7,101 nucleotides of DNA from Waddliaceae bacterium (lineage in GTDB: Bacteria > Chlamydiota > Chlamydiia > Chlamydiales > SLFE01). The position numbers and the translations under genes were made by a program. Location of the stretch: positions 1-7,101 of the forward strand of contig SLFE01000243.1 in NCBI GenBank assembly GCA_007124415.1. The letters run 5' to 3'. Shown piece by piece: positions 6,117 to 7,101 of this stretch. Each line of letters opens with the position of its first letter. The first letter of the stretch is position 1. Below the pieces are notes generated by a model. That model saw only the letters and a program-made list of their open reading frames with translations, did no database searches and was not told where the DNA came from.

Positions 6117-7101
6117 TATTGCGGATCGATTATTTGGCTTTTGGTTTGGCGGCGGCGGTTTTAGCCGGTTTTATCATTCTGCTGATTAAGAAAAATCGCG
6201 AGATTCCTCCCCACTTTCTCTATTCGCGCCTTGACAACTTTTCTGAAAAAACAAAGGGGCCGCATATCCGGTATCAAAGTTATGAAAAGGCTCTTTTTCT
6301 CCTTTCCATCCTATTTTTGCTCGCAGCGTTTTTAGATCCGAGAATGATGTCCAGCCTTGGAGGGGAGAAGGCAGAGCCCCTATACACCGAGGGAAGGCTC
6401 GTCTACTTTATTTTGGACGTTTCCGGATCAATGAGGGCGCACGTTGTCGATCTGCGGGAAGGAAAGGAGGAGGCTTTTCCGACAAGGCTTGAGCTCCTCA
6501 AGGAGATGACAGCCGAATTTATCCAAACGCGTCCTCAGGATTTGATCGGGCTCGTGAGTTTTGCCCGCGCAAGCTGGGTGTTGTCGCCGCCGACTCTTGA
6601 CCGAGGCATATTGAAGCGTGAACTTGAAAAGCTTGATGTCGTTCCGGACAGGGATTACGATGGAACGGCGATCGGCTATGCCATATATAAGACGGCGAGC
6701 CTGATTGGCGCTGCCAGGAGCTTCAGCGAAAAAGATGAGTCCTATGATATCGAAGGGGCGGCGATGATTCTTGTCACCGACGGCTTTCACAGCCCCCACC
6801 CAGAGGATGCGGGAAAAAGATTGAGGACAATGGGAATCGAAGATGCGGCGGCCTTCGCCAAAGAGCAGCAGGCGCACCTCTACATTGTCAATATCGATCC
6901 TTTGATCCATGAAGAGGAATTCGCTCCGCAGAGGCGTCTGATGGAAAGAGCGGCGGAGGCGACAGGAGGAAAATTTTTCGCCGCTGAGGACTCCATACAA
7001 TTAGAAGAGATCTACAGAGCGATTGATGAACTGGAGGAATCAATTGTGCCTGAGCTTCCCGTGTTTTTTGTTCGGCGGCTCTCTTTTTATCCTTTTTTGA
7101 T
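6113..7101 (+). CDS. BatA/BatB-like von Willebrand A membrane protein, 3' partial
   Basis: The frame opens at the ATG at 6113, overlapping the ATPase stop by 4 bp (ATGA), and stays open for 329 codons to the window edge. Two hydrophobic helices come first (about 8-25 and 58-74), then a von Willebrand A domain from about 95 to 310. It has a complete MIDAS metal site: D-V-S-G-S-M at 102-107, Thr185 in D-G-T-A-I-G, and T-D-G at 222-224. A new hydrophobic stretch, S-F-Y-P-F-L-I, starts at about 323 and is cut by the edge. It is probably the C-terminal membrane helix typical of BatA/BatB proteins, which are thought to display the VWA domain in the periplasm. Compared with usual BatA there are extra segments after the first MIDAS loop (about 108-122) and near 204-214. 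A GGTGGA lies about 11 nt before the start. The true length and downstream partners are not visible. Confidence 0.88.
   Translation, partial: MILRIDYLAFGLAAAVLAGFIILLIKKNREIPPHFLYSRLDNFSEKTKGPHIRYQSYEKALFLLSILFLLAAFLDPRMMSSLGGEKAEPLYTEGRLVYFILDVSGSMRAHVVDLREGKEEAFPTRLELLKEMTAEFIQTRPQDLIGLVSFARASWVLSPPTLDRGILKRELEKLDVVPDRDYDGTAIGYAIYKTASLIGAARSFSEKDESYDIEGAAMILVTDGFHSPHPEDAGKRLRTMGIEDAAAFAKEQQAHLYIVNIDPLIHEEEFAPQRRLMERAAEATGGKFFAAEDSIQLEEIYRAIDELEESIVPELPVFFVRRLSFYPFL

Noticed and set aside
6428..7000. 190-codon minus-strand open frame
   Set aside because: It is fully antisense to the VWA gene, whose MIDAS motifs are intact in the plus frame. The antisense translation is Arg/His-rich and shows no known motif.

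Overview
The window looks like a chromosomal segment from a Gram-negative bacterium, most likely an environmental Chlamydiae (Parachlamydiales-like) lineage. Codon use is moderate in GC, the intergenic spacers are AT-rich, and genes are tightly packed with ATGA/TAATG overlaps. A stand-alone biotin-protein ligase and a metal P-type ATPase lie in the same neighbourhood, which recalls the birA / P-type ATPase region I remember from Chlamydia. The taxonomic call is an inference from gene content, not a database result.

Layout. The left half (1-3022) is all on the minus strand. From upstream to downstream it holds a single-pass membrane protein with a probable helical-repeat extracytoplasmic domain (3022-2285) and a monofunctional BirA (2288-1560). 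These two overlap by 4 bp, so BirA is probably translated by coupling. Next come two diverged paralogues of an unrecognised hydrophobic protein family (1368-793 and 705-115), each with its own ribosome binding site and a plausible promoter. The right half (3139-7101) is on the plus strand: an orphan ParB-family protein, a Cu(I)-type P1B-ATPase (CopA-like), and a von Willebrand factor A (BatA/BatB-like) membrane protein that runs off the right edge. These three overlap by 1 bp and 4 bp, so they almost certainly form one operon. The VWA gene has no stop in the window, so an ORF search that requires a stop codon would miss it.

The two halves meet at a divergent intergenic region (3023-3138). It contains a perfect 7-bp inverted repeat with a 6-bp gap, which overlaps the predicted start of the leftward transcript and lies upstream of parB. 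It is the best candidate for a shared operator.

The points most worth a second look are the operon joining ParB, a copper pump and a Bat-like VWA protein; the unrecognised paralogue pair; and the inverted repeat and G7 tract in the divergent regulatory region. I saw no RNA genes, CRISPR arrays, insertion sequences, phage genes or att sites.
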